A DNA stretch of 45,691 nt from Erythrobacter sp. SCN 62-14 (lineage in GTDB: Bacteria > Pseudomonadota > Alphaproteobacteria > Sphingomonadales > Sphingomonadaceae): the NCBI GenBank assembly GCA_001724215.1, contig MEDW01000008.1:1-45691 (forward strand), read 5' to 3'. Below the pieces are notes generated by a model, which saw only the letters and a list, made by a program, of their open reading frames with translations, did no database searches and had not been told where the DNA came from. Numbering within the stretch: position 1 is the first letter of the stretch; each line of letters begins with the position of its first letter. A program made the position numbers and the translations under genes. Positions 37,710 through 45,691 of the stretch are shown here, one piece after another.

Positions 37710-39385
37710 TGCTCCGCCACGCCCTCACCGCCGCCAGCGCGCTTGCGCTTGCCCTTGCCGCCACTCCGGCGCTCGCAGACACGCTGATCGATAATGTCGA
37801 TGGCATCACCATTGGCAAGAACGGCGAAGTGGTGCGCTTTACGGGGCTGGTATTTGATGATGAGGGGCGCATCACCCAAGTCCTCGCCCGCAAGGATAAA
37901 CGCCCCGCGCGGCCCGACTACCTGCTCGATGGCAAGGGGCAGGTGATGCTGCCGGGCATGATCGATGCTCATGTCCATGTGATGGGGATCGGGCTCGGCC
38001 TCCTGACGCTCGATCTGTGGGATACGACCTCGCTTGATGAGGCGCTGGCGCGTATCCGCCAATTTGCCGAGGAAAATCCGGGCCGCCCGTGGATTTTGGG
38101 GCGCGGGTGGAATCAGGAAAAATGGGGCCTTGGCCGCTTCCCCACCGCTGCCGAACTCGACAGCGCGGTGGCTGATCGCCCGGTCTGGCTGGAACGGGCT
38201 GATGGCCATGCCGCATGGGCCAACACCATGGCCATCGAACGCGCAGGCGTCACCGCGAAGACCGCAGACCCGGCAGGCGGGCGGATCATCCGCGATGCGA
38301 GCGGCCGCCCGCAAGGCGTCTTCATCGACCGGGCAAGCGATCTGGTCAGCAAGGTCGTGCCCGCGCCGCGGCCCAAGGAACGCGATCTCGCTCTGGCCGA
38401 GGCGCAAAAGTCACTGATCGCGCGCGGAGTGACAGCGGTGGCCGACATGGGCACGAGCCCTGCCGATTGGGAGACTTATCGCCGCGCGGGCGATGCGGGC
38501 CGACTGAAATTGCGGATCATGGCCTATGCCGATTCGATCGAGACGCTGGAGTTGATGGCAGGTCCGGGACCGGGGCCTTGGCTTTATGACGACCGGCTGC
38601 GGATGGGCGGGGTCAAAATCTATCTCGACGGGGCGCTCGGTTCGCGCGGGGCGGCCTTGAAGTCGCCTTATGCCGATGAACCCACCACGCGGGGCCTGCC
38701 GCTGCTCACTCCTGCCCAGTTGAGAAATCTGATGAGCCGGGCGGCGATGGACGGCTTCCAAACCGCCGTTCACGCGATTGGCGACGCTGCCAATGCCGAA
38801 GTGCTTTCAGCAATCGAGGAGTTGGCCGAAAGCTATGAAGGCGATCGCCGCTGGCGGATTGAACACGCGCAGATCATTGATCCTGCGGACATTCCGATGA
38901 TGGGCCAGCACGGGGTGATTGCCTCAGTCCAGCCGCTGCACCAAACGTCCGACCGGCTGATGGCCGAAGCGCGGCTGGGGCCGGATCGGCTGGAGGGCGC
39001 CTATCCTTGGCGCAGCATTATCGCCGCAGGCGGCAGGCTGGCTTTCGGCTCGGATGCGCCGGTGGAGCCTGCCGATCCCTTTGCCGGTATGGCCGCTGCA
39101 ATCAGCCGCACCGATGCTGATGGTCAGCCCTTTGGCGGCTGGTTCCCCGGGCAGGCGGTGAGCCGCGAGGTTGCGCTGGCGGGCTTTACATCCGGTGCCG
39201 CCTTTGCTGGCTTTGCCGAGGGGCGCTTTGGCCGATTGCTGCCGGGCGAGCGGGCGGATTTCATCTTTGTCGATCGCGATCCGCTGATTGCCTCGCTCGA
39301 TGAACTGCGCCAGACCCGCGTGCTTCAGGTGTGGATTGGCGGCGTGCGGGTGGATGCAGGGGCCAACGGGGACGCGGCGGAGTAA
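37709..39385 (+). CDS. Exported amidohydrolase, YtcJ type
   Basis: It is a metal-dependent hydrolase predicted to act in the periplasm because it has a signal peptide (ALTAASALALALAATPALA). The 558-residue protein shows DAHVHV near residue 85, VKIYLDGALGSRGA, AVHAIGDAAN, IEHAQ and FGSDAPVEP, covering the expected His/Lys/His/His/Asp metal ligands of the family. The substrate is unknown. It ends 3 bases from the convergent tatC stop. Confidence 0.9.
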   Translation: MLRHALTAASALALALAATPALADTLIDNVDGITIGKNGEVVRFTGLVFDDEGRITQVLARKDKRPARPDYLLDGKGQVMLPGMIDAHVHVMGIGLGLLTLDLWDTTSLDEALARIRQFAEENPGRPWILGRGWNQEKWGLGRFPTAAELDSAVADRPVWLERADGHAAWANTMAIERAGVTAKTADPAGGRIIRDASGRPQGVFIDRASDLVSKVVPAPRPKERDLALAEAQKSLIARGVTAVADMGTSPADWETYRRAGDAGRLKLRIMAYADSIETLELMAGPGPGPWLYDDRLRMGGVKIYLDGALGSRGAALKSPYADEPTTRGLPLLTPAQLRNLMSRAAMDGFQTAVHAIGDAANAEVLSAIEELAESYEGDRRWRIEHAQIIDPADIPMMGQHGVIASVQPLHQTSDRLMAEARLGPDRLEGAYPWRSIIAAGGRLAFGSDAPVEPADPFAGMAAAISRTDADGQPFGGWFPGQAVSREVALAGFTSGAAFAGFAEGRFGRLLPGERADFIFVDRDPLIASLDELRQTRVLQVWIGGVRVDAGANGDAAE

Positions 39386-39388
39386 GGC

Positions 39389-40195
39389 TCACTCGGCCGC
39401 GGCAGTCTCACGCTCGGCATCGGCGGCGGCCTTGGCCCGCTGGGCTGCGCCTTCCTGAAAACGCATCAGGATGAGCGAGATTTCGAAGAGCCCCAAAAGC
39501 GGGATCGCAAGGATGATCTGCGAGCCCGGATCAGGCGGCGTCACAATCGCAGCCAGCGCCACCACGCCCACGATCACATAACGCCGCGCGCCCGCCAATT
39601 GGTCGCGGCTGACAAGGCCAGCGCGGTGCAGCAGCAGCAGCAGCACGGGGAGCAGGAAGGTCATCCCAAAGGCGAGGATGAACTGCATCACCAGGCTGAG
39701 GTAATCGCCCGCGCTTGGCAGGGCCTGAATGTCGACCCCGCCCGCGCTGCCGCCAAACCCCAGAAACCATTTGAACGCGGTCGGCATCACAACGAAATAG
39801 GCGAGCGATGCGCCGCCCAGAAACAGCACCGGGGTGGCAATCAGAAACGGCAGAAAAGCGCGCTTTTCCCGCGCATATAGCCCCGGCGCGATAAAGGCCC
39901 AGAGCTGATTGGCGATGATCGGGAAACTCACCATGAAGCCTGCAAACAGCCCCACCTTCAATTCGACGAAGAAGATTTCGGGCAGCTTGGTGAAAATCAA
40001 CTGCCCCTCTCCATCGGGAAAGGCATTCTTGAGCGGCTGGACGAGAAAGCCGAGAATTTCATCAGCGAAGTAAAAGCACACGGCAAAACCCACTGCGAGC
40101 GCCAACACCGATCGCACCAGACGGGTGCGCAGTTCGATCAGGTGATCGAGCAGCGGCGCGCGGGTTTCATCCAGATCTTTTATATCAAACATCAT
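39389..40195 (-). CDS. tatC: TatC, twin-arginine translocase core receptor
   Basis: TatC binds twin-arginine signal peptides and nucleates the export pore for folded proteins. The 268-residue polytopic protein (six helices) contains LLDHLIELRTRLVRSV, FFVELKVGLFAGF, YVIVGVVALAAIVTPPD and an Ala/Glu-rich cytoplasmic tail. The start is the ATG at 40195 (MMFDIKD) or 40192; both overlap the end of tatB by 8-11 bases. The track ORF begins 48 codons earlier, inside tatB. Confidence 0.96.
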   Translation of the reverse strand: MMFDIKDLDETRAPLLDHLIELRTRLVRSVLALAVGFAVCFYFADEILGFLVQPLKNAFPDGEGQLIFTKLPEIFFVELKVGLFAGFMVSFPIIANQLWAFIAPGLYAREKRAFLPFLIATPVLFLGGASLAYFVVMPTAFKWFLGFGGSAGGVDIQALPSAGDYLSLVMQFILAFGMTFLLPVLLLLLHRAGLVSRDQLAGARRYVIVGVVALAAIVTPPDPGSQIILAIPLLGLFEISLILMRFQEGAAQRAKAAADAERETAAAE

Positions 40196-40625
40196 CGCTC
40201 GCCTTGGATGGGCCAGCAGGGGATGACGAGGATGCTGCAGGAGCGCCCGCTGCTGGCGCAGCAGGCGGCTGCGTGGCCGCTGTCGGGGCGGCTGAAGGAG
40301 GCTTCCCCTCACCCGCCTGCCCATCAACCGGCGCCTCAATCGGCGGCGGCCCGGTCATCACCGGATCGCCCAGTTCGGCCTCAGTCAGATGGGCGGTGCG
40401 GCGCATGATTTCCTCGTTCTGCGCCTTCCACTTTTTCTCCATGTCTTCCAGTTCCGCCTCGCGCACCATGGCATCGATCCCGGTGCGGAAATGCGAGGAG
40501 ACACGGCGCACCTTGCCGATCCAGCGCCCCGCCGTGCGCATGGCAAGCGGCATATCCTTCGGCCCGATCACAAGGACCGCGACGATGATAATCACCAGAA
40601 GTTCAGCAGCGCCAATATCAAACAT
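40185..40625 (-). CDS. tatB: TatB, twin-arginine translocase subunit
   Basis: TatB delivers Tat substrates to TatC. The 146-residue protein starts MFDIGAAELLVIIIVAVLVIGP (single N-terminal helix with the conserved Glu8), an amphipathic helix follows, and the C-terminus is Ala/Pro-rich and disordered. It lies between tatA and tatC as usual. An AGGAGG lies about 18 bases before the ATG, farther than ideal. Confidence 0.92.
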   Translation of the reverse strand: MFDIGAAELLVIIIVAVLVIGPKDMPLAMRTAGRWIGKVRRVSSHFRTGIDAMVREAELEDMEKKWKAQNEEIMRRTAHLTEAELGDPVMTGPPPIEAPVDGQAGEGKPPSAAPTAATQPPAAPAAGAPAASSSSPAGPSKASDDV

Positions 40626-40706
40626 GGGCCAAGGCCTGCGGCCTCCTTGAAGGGGCTAAAACTCGCTTAAACGCGCCTTCTCAGCGCTTAATTGCCTGCA
40701 AAGCGG

Positions 40707-40943
40707 CTAACCTTGCGTTTTGTCCGCGTTGGCTTTCGCTTCGCTGGCGGCAGCATCACCGCTCGGCGCTTCGATCTGCGGCTTGGCCGGGCTGGCCGGA
40801 GCATCATCTTCGCTCATGCCCTTCTTGAAGCTGGAGATGCCCTTGCCGAAATCGCCCATCATTTCCGAAATCCGCCCGCGCCCGAACAGGACGAGGACGA
40901 CCAGCGCCACGATAAGGATTTGCCAGATGCCGATGCCGCCCAT
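40707..40943 (-). CDS. tatA: TatA, twin-arginine translocase pore subunit
   Basis: TatA oligomers form the export passage. The 78-residue protein has one N-terminal helix ([18 protein letters not shown]), the [16 protein letters not shown] amphipathic helix and a charged, low-complexity tail. It is the first tat gene after scpB (88-base gap), and 81 bases separate it from tatB. Confidence 0.94.
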   Translation of the reverse strand: MGGIGIWQILIVALVVLVLFGRGRISEMMGDFGKGISSFKKGMSEDDAPASPAKPQIEAPSGDAAASEAKANADKTQG

Positions 40944-41031
40944 GTGTCTGTCTCTTTCGAAAACCGGTTACGCGTTTGATGCAATATAGGAGTCTTACGC
41001 GCGCGTTTCCACCTTCAATAGGAGGCAGGGC

Positions 41032-41646
41032 TCAATCCGCGTCTTCGGCTTCGGGTTCGTCAGGGTCAAAATGCATCGCGGCATTCATCGCCTCATCCAC
41101 CGGATCGAGCAGGCCGGCGGCGCGCAGTTCGTCAATGCCGGGTAGATCGCGGCGGCTGGCAAGGCCGAAATGATCGAGGAAAGCAGGCGTGGTGGCATAG
41201 ATCACCGGACGGCCCGGCACTTCGCGGCGGCCGGCAAGCCTTATCCAGCCTGCTTCCAGCAGCACGTCGAGCGTGCCGGCGCTGGTCTGCACCCCGCGGA
41301 TCGATTCGATCTCGGCGCGGCTGACCGGTTCGTGATAAGCGATGATGGCGAGCACTTCGGTGGCCGCGCGGCTGAGCCGGCGCACCTGTTCCTTCTCGCG
41401 GCGAAGCAAGTGCGCCAGATCGCTGGCGGTTTCAAAGTGCCAGCGCCCGCCCCGTTCGACCAGATGCACGCCGCGCGTCGCGTAATGATCGGCCAGCGCG
41501 GCCAGCCCTTCGCGCACGTCACCCATCGCCATCCCGCCTAGGTGGGCGGACAGCTGCTCGGGCGTCATGGGGTCTTCGGCGGCGAACAAGGTCGCTTCCA
41601 GCGCGCGGGTGATCGCGTCTTCGCCGGGGGCGGTATCCTCGCTCAC
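41032..41646 (-). CDS. scpB: ScpB, chromosome segregation and condensation protein
   Basis: ScpB is the winged-helix partner in the SMC-ScpA-ScpB condensin. The 204-residue protein has the family motif TEVLAIIAYHEPVSRAEIESIRGV, and an Asp/Glu-rich tail. The GTG at 41646 overlaps the scpA stop as GTGA. An SMC gene is not in the window. Confidence 0.94.
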   Translation of the reverse strand: MSEDTAPGEDAITRALEATLFAAEDPMTPEQLSAHLGGMAMGDVREGLAALADHYATRGVHLVERGGRWHFETASDLAHLLRREKEQVRRLSRAATEVLAIIAYHEPVSRAEIESIRGVQTSAGTLDVLLEAGWIRLAGRREVPGRPVIYATTPAFLDHFGLASRRDLPGIDELRAAGLLDPVDEAMNAAMHFDPDEPEAEDAD

Positions 41647-42428
41647 GCAGGCGCTCCATCGCGCAAACGGCGGATGCGTAAGGGAGCAAAGGCTTCCTCC
41701 TGCTCCAGTTCCGCCTTGCCGCGTTTGGTGAGTTCAAGCGCTGCAACAAAGCTGGAGGCAAGCGCGGAACGCTTCAATTCAGGCGAGGCGTGCGGCGGGA
41801 GAAAATCGCGCAACTCCATCCATTCGAGCGTCACGCCGAGCATCGAGGACACCCGCTCCAGCGCCGAATCGAGCGTCATCACCGGGCGATTGGCCACATG
41901 GTAGATGCGCGGGGCGGTGCGCGCTTTCACCTGCCCATAGGCTTGAATGAGCGCGAAGATATCGCTGCGATACAGGGTCTTGCGGTCAGTGCGCAGGCCT
42001 TCGGGCGCGCCCCGCAAAAACACATCGCGGCCCACCCGGTCGCGCGCCATCAACCGCGCGGCGGCCTCACGCATCGCGCCCAATCGTTGCAGCCGCAATT
42101 GCAGGCGCAGCGCGAGTTCTTCAGGCGATGGGTCTTCCTGTTCCTCCTTGGGCAAAAGCAGCGCGGATTTGAGATAGGCAAGCCAGGCCGCCATCACGAG
42201 GTAATCCGCCGCCAGTTCCAGCCGCATTGCGCCGGCGCGTTCAATATACCCCAGATATTGATCGACCAGCGCAAGGATCGAAATCTGCCGCAAATCCACC
42301 TTTTGCCGCCGCGCCAGATCAAGCAGCAGATCGAGCGGGCCTTCCCAGCCATCCACCTCGATATAAAGCGCATCGTCTGATTGAACGGCAGCGCCGGAAA
42401 ACAGCAGGGGTTCGTCGGCCGAGTTCAC
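41643..42428 (-). CDS. scpA: ScpA, kleisin subunit of SMC condensin
   Basis: ScpA closes the SMC ring. The 261-residue kleisin begins with the diagnostic WEGPLDLLLDLARRQKVDL and LVDQYLGYI, followed by LAADYLVMAAWLAYLKSALLLP. The start is a GTG at 42428 that overlaps the nagZ stop (GTGA). With scpB it forms an operon typical of alphaproteobacteria. Confidence 0.95.
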   Translation of the reverse strand: MNSADEPLLFSGAAVQSDDALYIEVDGWEGPLDLLLDLARRQKVDLRQISILALVDQYLGYIERAGAMRLELAADYLVMAAWLAYLKSALLLPKEEQEDPSPEELALRLQLRLQRLGAMREAAARLMARDRVGRDVFLRGAPEGLRTDRKTLYRSDIFALIQAYGQVKARTAPRIYHVANRPVMTLDSALERVSSMLGVTLEWMELRDFLPPHASPELKRSALASSFVAALELTKRGKAELEQEEAFAPLRIRRLRDGAPA

Positions 42429-43447
42429 GCCGCCTCGCCTTCGAGCGCCAGCAGCGCATCGCGTTTAGCAATCAGGTCTGAGTGCGCCTCATGCAAGGCG
42501 GGGGCAACCCCGGTGCTGGCAAGCGCCCGGTCAAGCCGCGCGGCGGTGATATCGGACATGGGGGCAAGGCTCTCGCAGATGCCCACCATGTCATCCATCT
42601 TGGCCCAGCAATTGAGCACCAGATCACACCCCGCCGCCTGCGCGCGCGCGGCGCGGGTGGGGACAGGGCCGCCCAAGGCTTCCATGTCGATATCATCGGT
42701 GAGCAGCAGGCCATCAAAGCCGATGGCCCCGCGAATCACCTCAGCAATGATGGTGGGCGACAAGGTCGCGGGATTTTCCGCATCCCACACCGGGAACACC
42801 AGATGCCCCGTCATGCCAATCGGCGCATGAGCAAGGGCGCGGAAGGGCGCAAGGTCAGCTTCCAACTCTTGCGCGCTGGCGTGGACGATGGGGAGCGCCT
42901 TGTGGCTATCGACTTCGCTGCGGCCATGGCCGGGCATGTGCTTGATACAGCCCGCAACGCCGCCTGCGGCAAGCCCTTCAAGGATCGCGCGGCCAAGAGC
43001 TGCCACCTGCATCGGGTCTGCGCCAAGCGAGCGATCGCCGATCACCTCATGCTTACCCGGAAAACGCAGATCGAGCGGCGGGTGATAATCCACAGTGATA
43101 CCCATGGCCGATAATTCGAGCCCCATCGCATGGGCATTGGCACGGGCGGCTTCGATGGCGCTGGCAGGGGCCAGTTGGTACAGCCTGTCAAACGCCTCGC
43201 CCGCCGGATAGGGCGACCAACACGGCGGGCGCAGCCGGGCAACCCGGCCACCTTCCTGATCGATTGAAATCAGCAGCCGATCACGCCCATGCAGGCTTCG
43301 CAGCTCATCGGTGAGCGCGCGCAACTGGCCCGCATCCACGCAATTTCGGCCAAACAGGATATAGCCCGCCGGATCGCACTCGCGGAAGAAAGCGCGCTCA
43401 TCAGCTGTCAGTTCGGGGCCGGTGAGGCCGAAGATCGCCGGGGTCAT
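42425..43447 (-). CDS. nagZ: NagZ, beta-N-acetylglucosaminidase (GH3)
   Basis: It cleaves GlcNAc from anhydromuropeptides during peptidoglycan recycling in the cytoplasm. The 340-residue enzyme has SIDQEGGRVARL and the catalytic histidine loop in KHMPGHGRSEVDSH, and later LLTDDIDMEAL with the nucleophile Asp. The ATG at 43447 gives MTPAIFGLTG; the track ORF is 12 codons longer. It is coupled to scpA by the GTGA overlap. Confidence 0.95.
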   Translation of the reverse strand: MTPAIFGLTGPELTADERAFFRECDPAGYILFGRNCVDAGQLRALTDELRSLHGRDRLLISIDQEGGRVARLRPPCWSPYPAGEAFDRLYQLAPASAIEAARANAHAMGLELSAMGITVDYHPPLDLRFPGKHEVIGDRSLGADPMQVAALGRAILEGLAAGGVAGCIKHMPGHGRSEVDSHKALPIVHASAQELEADLAPFRALAHAPIGMTGHLVFPVWDAENPATLSPTIIAEVIRGAIGFDGLLLTDDIDMEALGGPVPTRAARAQAAGCDLVLNCWAKMDDMVGICESLAPMSDITAARLDRALASTGVAPALHEAHSDLIAKRDALLALEGEAA

Positions 43448-43536
43448 GGGCGCGAGTGTCTCAGCCTCAGGCCCGCCGCGCAAGTGGGGGCCTTCTCCCC
43501 ATGCACAGGCCCATCCACAGACAGCTCAGCCCCGCC

Positions 43537-44235
43537 TTACGGCTTGACCTGACAATCCAGCCCCTCGCCTCGCAACGCCGCGCACAGCGCATCGGCCTCG
43601 GCGCGGGTCGCCGCCACGGCTTGCAGGCGATAGACGATGCCCGCTGCCACTTGCCCTTCGACAACGCGGTGACGCACGCCTTGGAGAGTTTCGGAACGGC
43701 GAGCAAGATCAGCCCACCCCTGTTCGGCCCGCGCGCGGCTGGAATAGGCGGCCAATTGCACGCCTATGCCCTGTGGCACGCCCTGCGCTGCAGGCGCGGC
43801 TTCGCTCGGCGCAGCGCTGGGCGCAGGATCGGGGGCGATGACAGGCACGGGCTTGGCAGGGCTTGCCACAACGGCCTGCGGCGTGCCGCCCTCGCCCACC
43901 AGCGGCGCGACATTACCAGTTCCTGCAAATTCCTTGCCGCCAGGGTCTTCGGGACGTTCCTTGATCGGGCCTTCTGGCGCAGCGATCACGCTGCCATCAG
44001 GCTCTATCGCGCCCTGGCCGATACGATTGGCGGCGAACCACAACAGGCCAAGCAGCGCTGCGCCCAGCACCAGCAGGCCCGCTGCAACAAGGATGATCTG
44101 GCGCGTATCAAGTGCGCCTGCATCGCTGTCATCCTCATCGGATTCGAGCCACGGCAGGCTGTTTTCCGGAACCAGATCAAGCTCGCCCTCGCTCTCGTCC
44201 AACTCCTCATATTCAGCGTTCACAATCGCTGTCAT
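43537..44235 (-). CDS. SPOR-domain membrane protein
   Basis: The 232-residue protein has an acidic cytoplasmic N-terminus, one helix (about residues 48-70), a long Pro/Ala/Glu linker and a C-terminal SPOR domain (IGVQLAAYSSRARAEQGWADL, then VYRLQAVAATRAEADALCAAL). SPOR domains bind denuded septal glycan, so a role in division or peptidoglycan turnover is likely. The ATG at 44235 has AAAGGTGG upstream. It sits between argS and nagZ, an arrangement common in this group. Confidence 0.9.
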   Translation of the reverse strand: MTAIVNAEYEELDESEGELDLVPENSLPWLESDEDDSDAGALDTRQIILVAAGLLVLGAALLGLLWFAANRIGQGAIEPDGSVIAAPEGPIKERPEDPGGKEFAGTGNVAPLVGEGGTPQAVVASPAKPVPVIAPDPAPSAAPSEAAPAAQGVPQGIGVQLAAYSSRARAEQGWADLARRSETLQGVRHRVVEGQVAAGIVYRLQAVAATRAEADALCAALRGEGLDCQVKP

Positions 44236-44269
44236 CGCGCCACCTTTCTTGCCGCCTGCGGGGTGTGGC

Positions 44270-45691
44270 TCACATCTGCTCGACGGCCTCAACACCGAGC
44301 ACGCCCAGCCCGCCGCGGATCACTTGCCCGATTGCGCTGACAAGGAACAGCCTTGCGCCCGTTAGTTGCGCATCCTGTTCCACAATGAAGCGCTTTTCCG
44401 GCGCATCATTGCCAGCGTTCCACAGCGCGTGGAAAGCGCCTGCCAGATCATAGAGGTAAAAGGCAATCCGGTGCGGCTCGCGCGCGCGGGCAGCAGCTTC
44501 GATCTCGCGCGGGAATTGCGCGGCCTTGACGATCAGCGCGAGATCATCTGCGCCGAGGCGATGAAGCGCGGCATCGGACGGTGCATGGCCAGCCTCTGCG
44601 GCCTTCCTCAGCGTCGAACGGATCCGGGCATGGGCATATTGCACATAGAACACCGGGTTATCTTTCGAGGCTTCCACCACCTTGTCGAAATCGAAATCCA
44701 TCTGCGCATCGGGCTTGCGGGTGAGCATGGTGAAGCGAACCACGTCCTTGCCCACCATCTCGACCACGTCCGCGAGCGTCACAAAATTGCCCGAACGCTT
44801 GGACATCTTGAACGGCTGTCCGCCCTTCAGCAATTGCACCATCTGGACGAGCTTGACTTCGAAGGGCTTAGGCGCGCGCCCATCCGCGCTGGTGAGCGCT
44901 GCGACGGCGGCCTTGATCCGTTTCACCGTGCCTGCGTGATCGGCGCCCCAAATATCAACCAGCGCATCGGCGGTCTGGGCCTTCTGGAAATGGTAGGCGA
45001 GATCGGCGCCAAAATAGGTCCAGGCGCCGTTTGATTTCTTGATGGGGCGATCCTGATCGTCGCCGAATTTGGTCGAACGGAACAGGGGGAGTTCCACCGG
45101 CTCCCAGTCCTCAGGCGGGGCTTTGCCCTTGGGCGCTTCCAATACGCCATCGTAAACCAGATCATGCGCGCGCAGCCAGCTTTCCGCCGCATCCACCTTG
45201 CCCGAGGCCTGCAATTCAGCCTCGGAGGAGAACAGATCATGCGCAATGCCAAGCGTTGCGAGATCGGCGCGAATCATGTCCATCATCGCGGCGACCGCGC
45301 GGGTGCGGAACAGCACCAGCCAATCGGCCTCAGGCGCGGCGGCGTAGGTGTCGCCAAATTCAGCCGCCAGCGCCTCACCCACGGGCTTCAGATATTCGCC
45401 GGGATAAAGGCCTTCAGGGATGGTGACGTGTTCACCCAGCGCCTCGCGATAGCGCAAGTGCACCGAGCGGGCGAGGACATCGACCTGCGCGCCGGCATCA
45501 TTCACATAATATTCGCGGATCACCTTGTGGCCGGCAAATTCGAGCAGGCTCGCCAGCGCATCGCCCACCACCGCGCCGCGGCAATGGCCCATGTGCATCG
45601 GGCCAGTGGGATTGGCCGAGACATATTCGACATTGACGGTACTGCCCCCGCCCATTGCTGAGCGGCCGTAATCAGCGCCCAGCATCGCAAT
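44270..45691 (-). CDS. argS: Arginyl-tRNA synthetase (partial, 5' end outside window)
   Basis: It charges tRNA-Arg. The reading frame is open to the right edge of the window (473 codons visible), so the N-terminal additional domain and true start are missing. Visible features are the HIGH-class motif PTGPMHMGH, the KMSKS-class KMSKRSGNF, and the C-terminal DALR anticodon-binding region. The missing N-terminus is only a window effect, not a truncation of the gene. Confidence 0.96.
   Translation of the reverse strand: MAMLGADYGRSAMGGGSTVNVEYVSANPTGPMHMGHCRGAVVGDALASLLEFAGHKVIREYYVNDAGAQVDVLARSVHLRYREALGEHVTIPEGLYPGEYLKPVGEALAAEFGDTYAAAPEADWLVLFRTRAVAAMMDMIRADLATLGIAHDLFSSEAELQASGKVDAAESWLRAHDLVYDGVLEAPKGKAPPEDWEPVELPLFRSTKFGDDQDRPIKKSNGAWTYFGADLAYHFQKAQTADALVDIWGADHAGTVKRIKAAVAALTSADGRAPKPFEVKLVQMVQLLKGGQPFKMSKRSGNFVTLADVVEMVGKDVVRFTMLTRKPDAQMDFDFDKVVEASKDNPVFYVQYAHARIRSTLRKAAEAGHAPSDAALHRLGADDLALIVKAAQFPREIEAAARAREPHRIAFYLYDLAGAFHALWNAGNDAPEKRFIVEQDAQLTGARLFLVSAIGQVIRGGLGVLGVEAVEQM

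Noticed and set aside
44270-45691. ArgS lacking its N-terminal domain as a truncated gene
   Set aside because: The frame continues through the right edge, so the missing part lies outside the window.

Overview
The window is a GC-rich, gene-dense chromosomal segment from an alphaproteobacterium. Protein sequence character and gene order point to Sphingomonadales, most likely an Erythrobacter/Porphyrobacter-type member of Erythrobacteraceae. That placement is inference from family resemblance, with no database search. Indicators are a meso-DAP type MurE, the dcw order mraZ-rsmH-ftsL-ftsI-murE-murF-mraY-murD-ftsW-murG, an argS-SPOR-nagZ-scpA-scpB-tatA-tatB-tatC block, a glnB-glnA pair with a sigma-54 type promoter, and a bpt-tamA-tamB block. 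I see no phage, IS, CRISPR or tRNA/rRNA genes. This is mostly core genome.

Region 1 (1-10939, minus strand) is the division and cell wall cluster. It is read right to left from mraZ to murG (cut by the left edge), with 4-base start/stop overlaps at most junctions. It encodes cytoplasmic lipid II synthesis (MurE, MurF, MraY, MurD, MurG) and the septal synthase (FtsI, FtsW, FtsL). The 430-base gap upstream of mraZ (10940-11369) is AT-rich in its middle and full of GGGA-type repeats, the likely transcriptional control region.

Region 2 (11370-14082, minus) carries cysK followed by two overlapping small genes, a one-helix membrane protein and a lipoprotein-like DUF4350/GldG-type protein. A 2Fe-2S ferredoxin gene lies upstream. 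Region 3 (14191-22024, mixed strands) holds an AlkA-type DNA glycosylase, an exported S9 peptidase, an SDR, a pterin carbinolamine dehydratase, ccmA-ccmB with an overlapping unassigned membrane protein gene, methionine aminopeptidase and a DUF3298-type lipoprotein. Several inverted repeats lie between these genes.

Region 4 (22087-27748, plus) has an M17 leucyl aminopeptidase, a small SH3-like protein, argC, then glnB-glnA with a sigma-54 promoter and an NtrC-like enhancer, a strong terminator, and a solitary GH24 lysozyme. Region 5 (27763-36699, minus) has bpt-tamA-tamB (N-degron tagging enzyme and outer-membrane assembly module) and ilvA. Region 6 (36798-39385, plus) has a beta-hydroxyacid dehydrogenase overlapping an exported YtcJ-type amidohydrolase. 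Region 7 (39389-45691, minus) is argS (cut by the right edge), SPOR protein, nagZ, scpA, scpB, tatA, tatB, tatC.

No wholly new multi-gene system stands out. The best leads are regulatory: the RBS-sequestering hairpin before the SDR, the repeat-rich mraZ control region, and the glnB promoter/enhancer. Among proteins they are the unassigned membrane protein after ccmB, the cysK-linked TM/DUF4350 pair, the SH3-only protein, and the TamA acidic extension.
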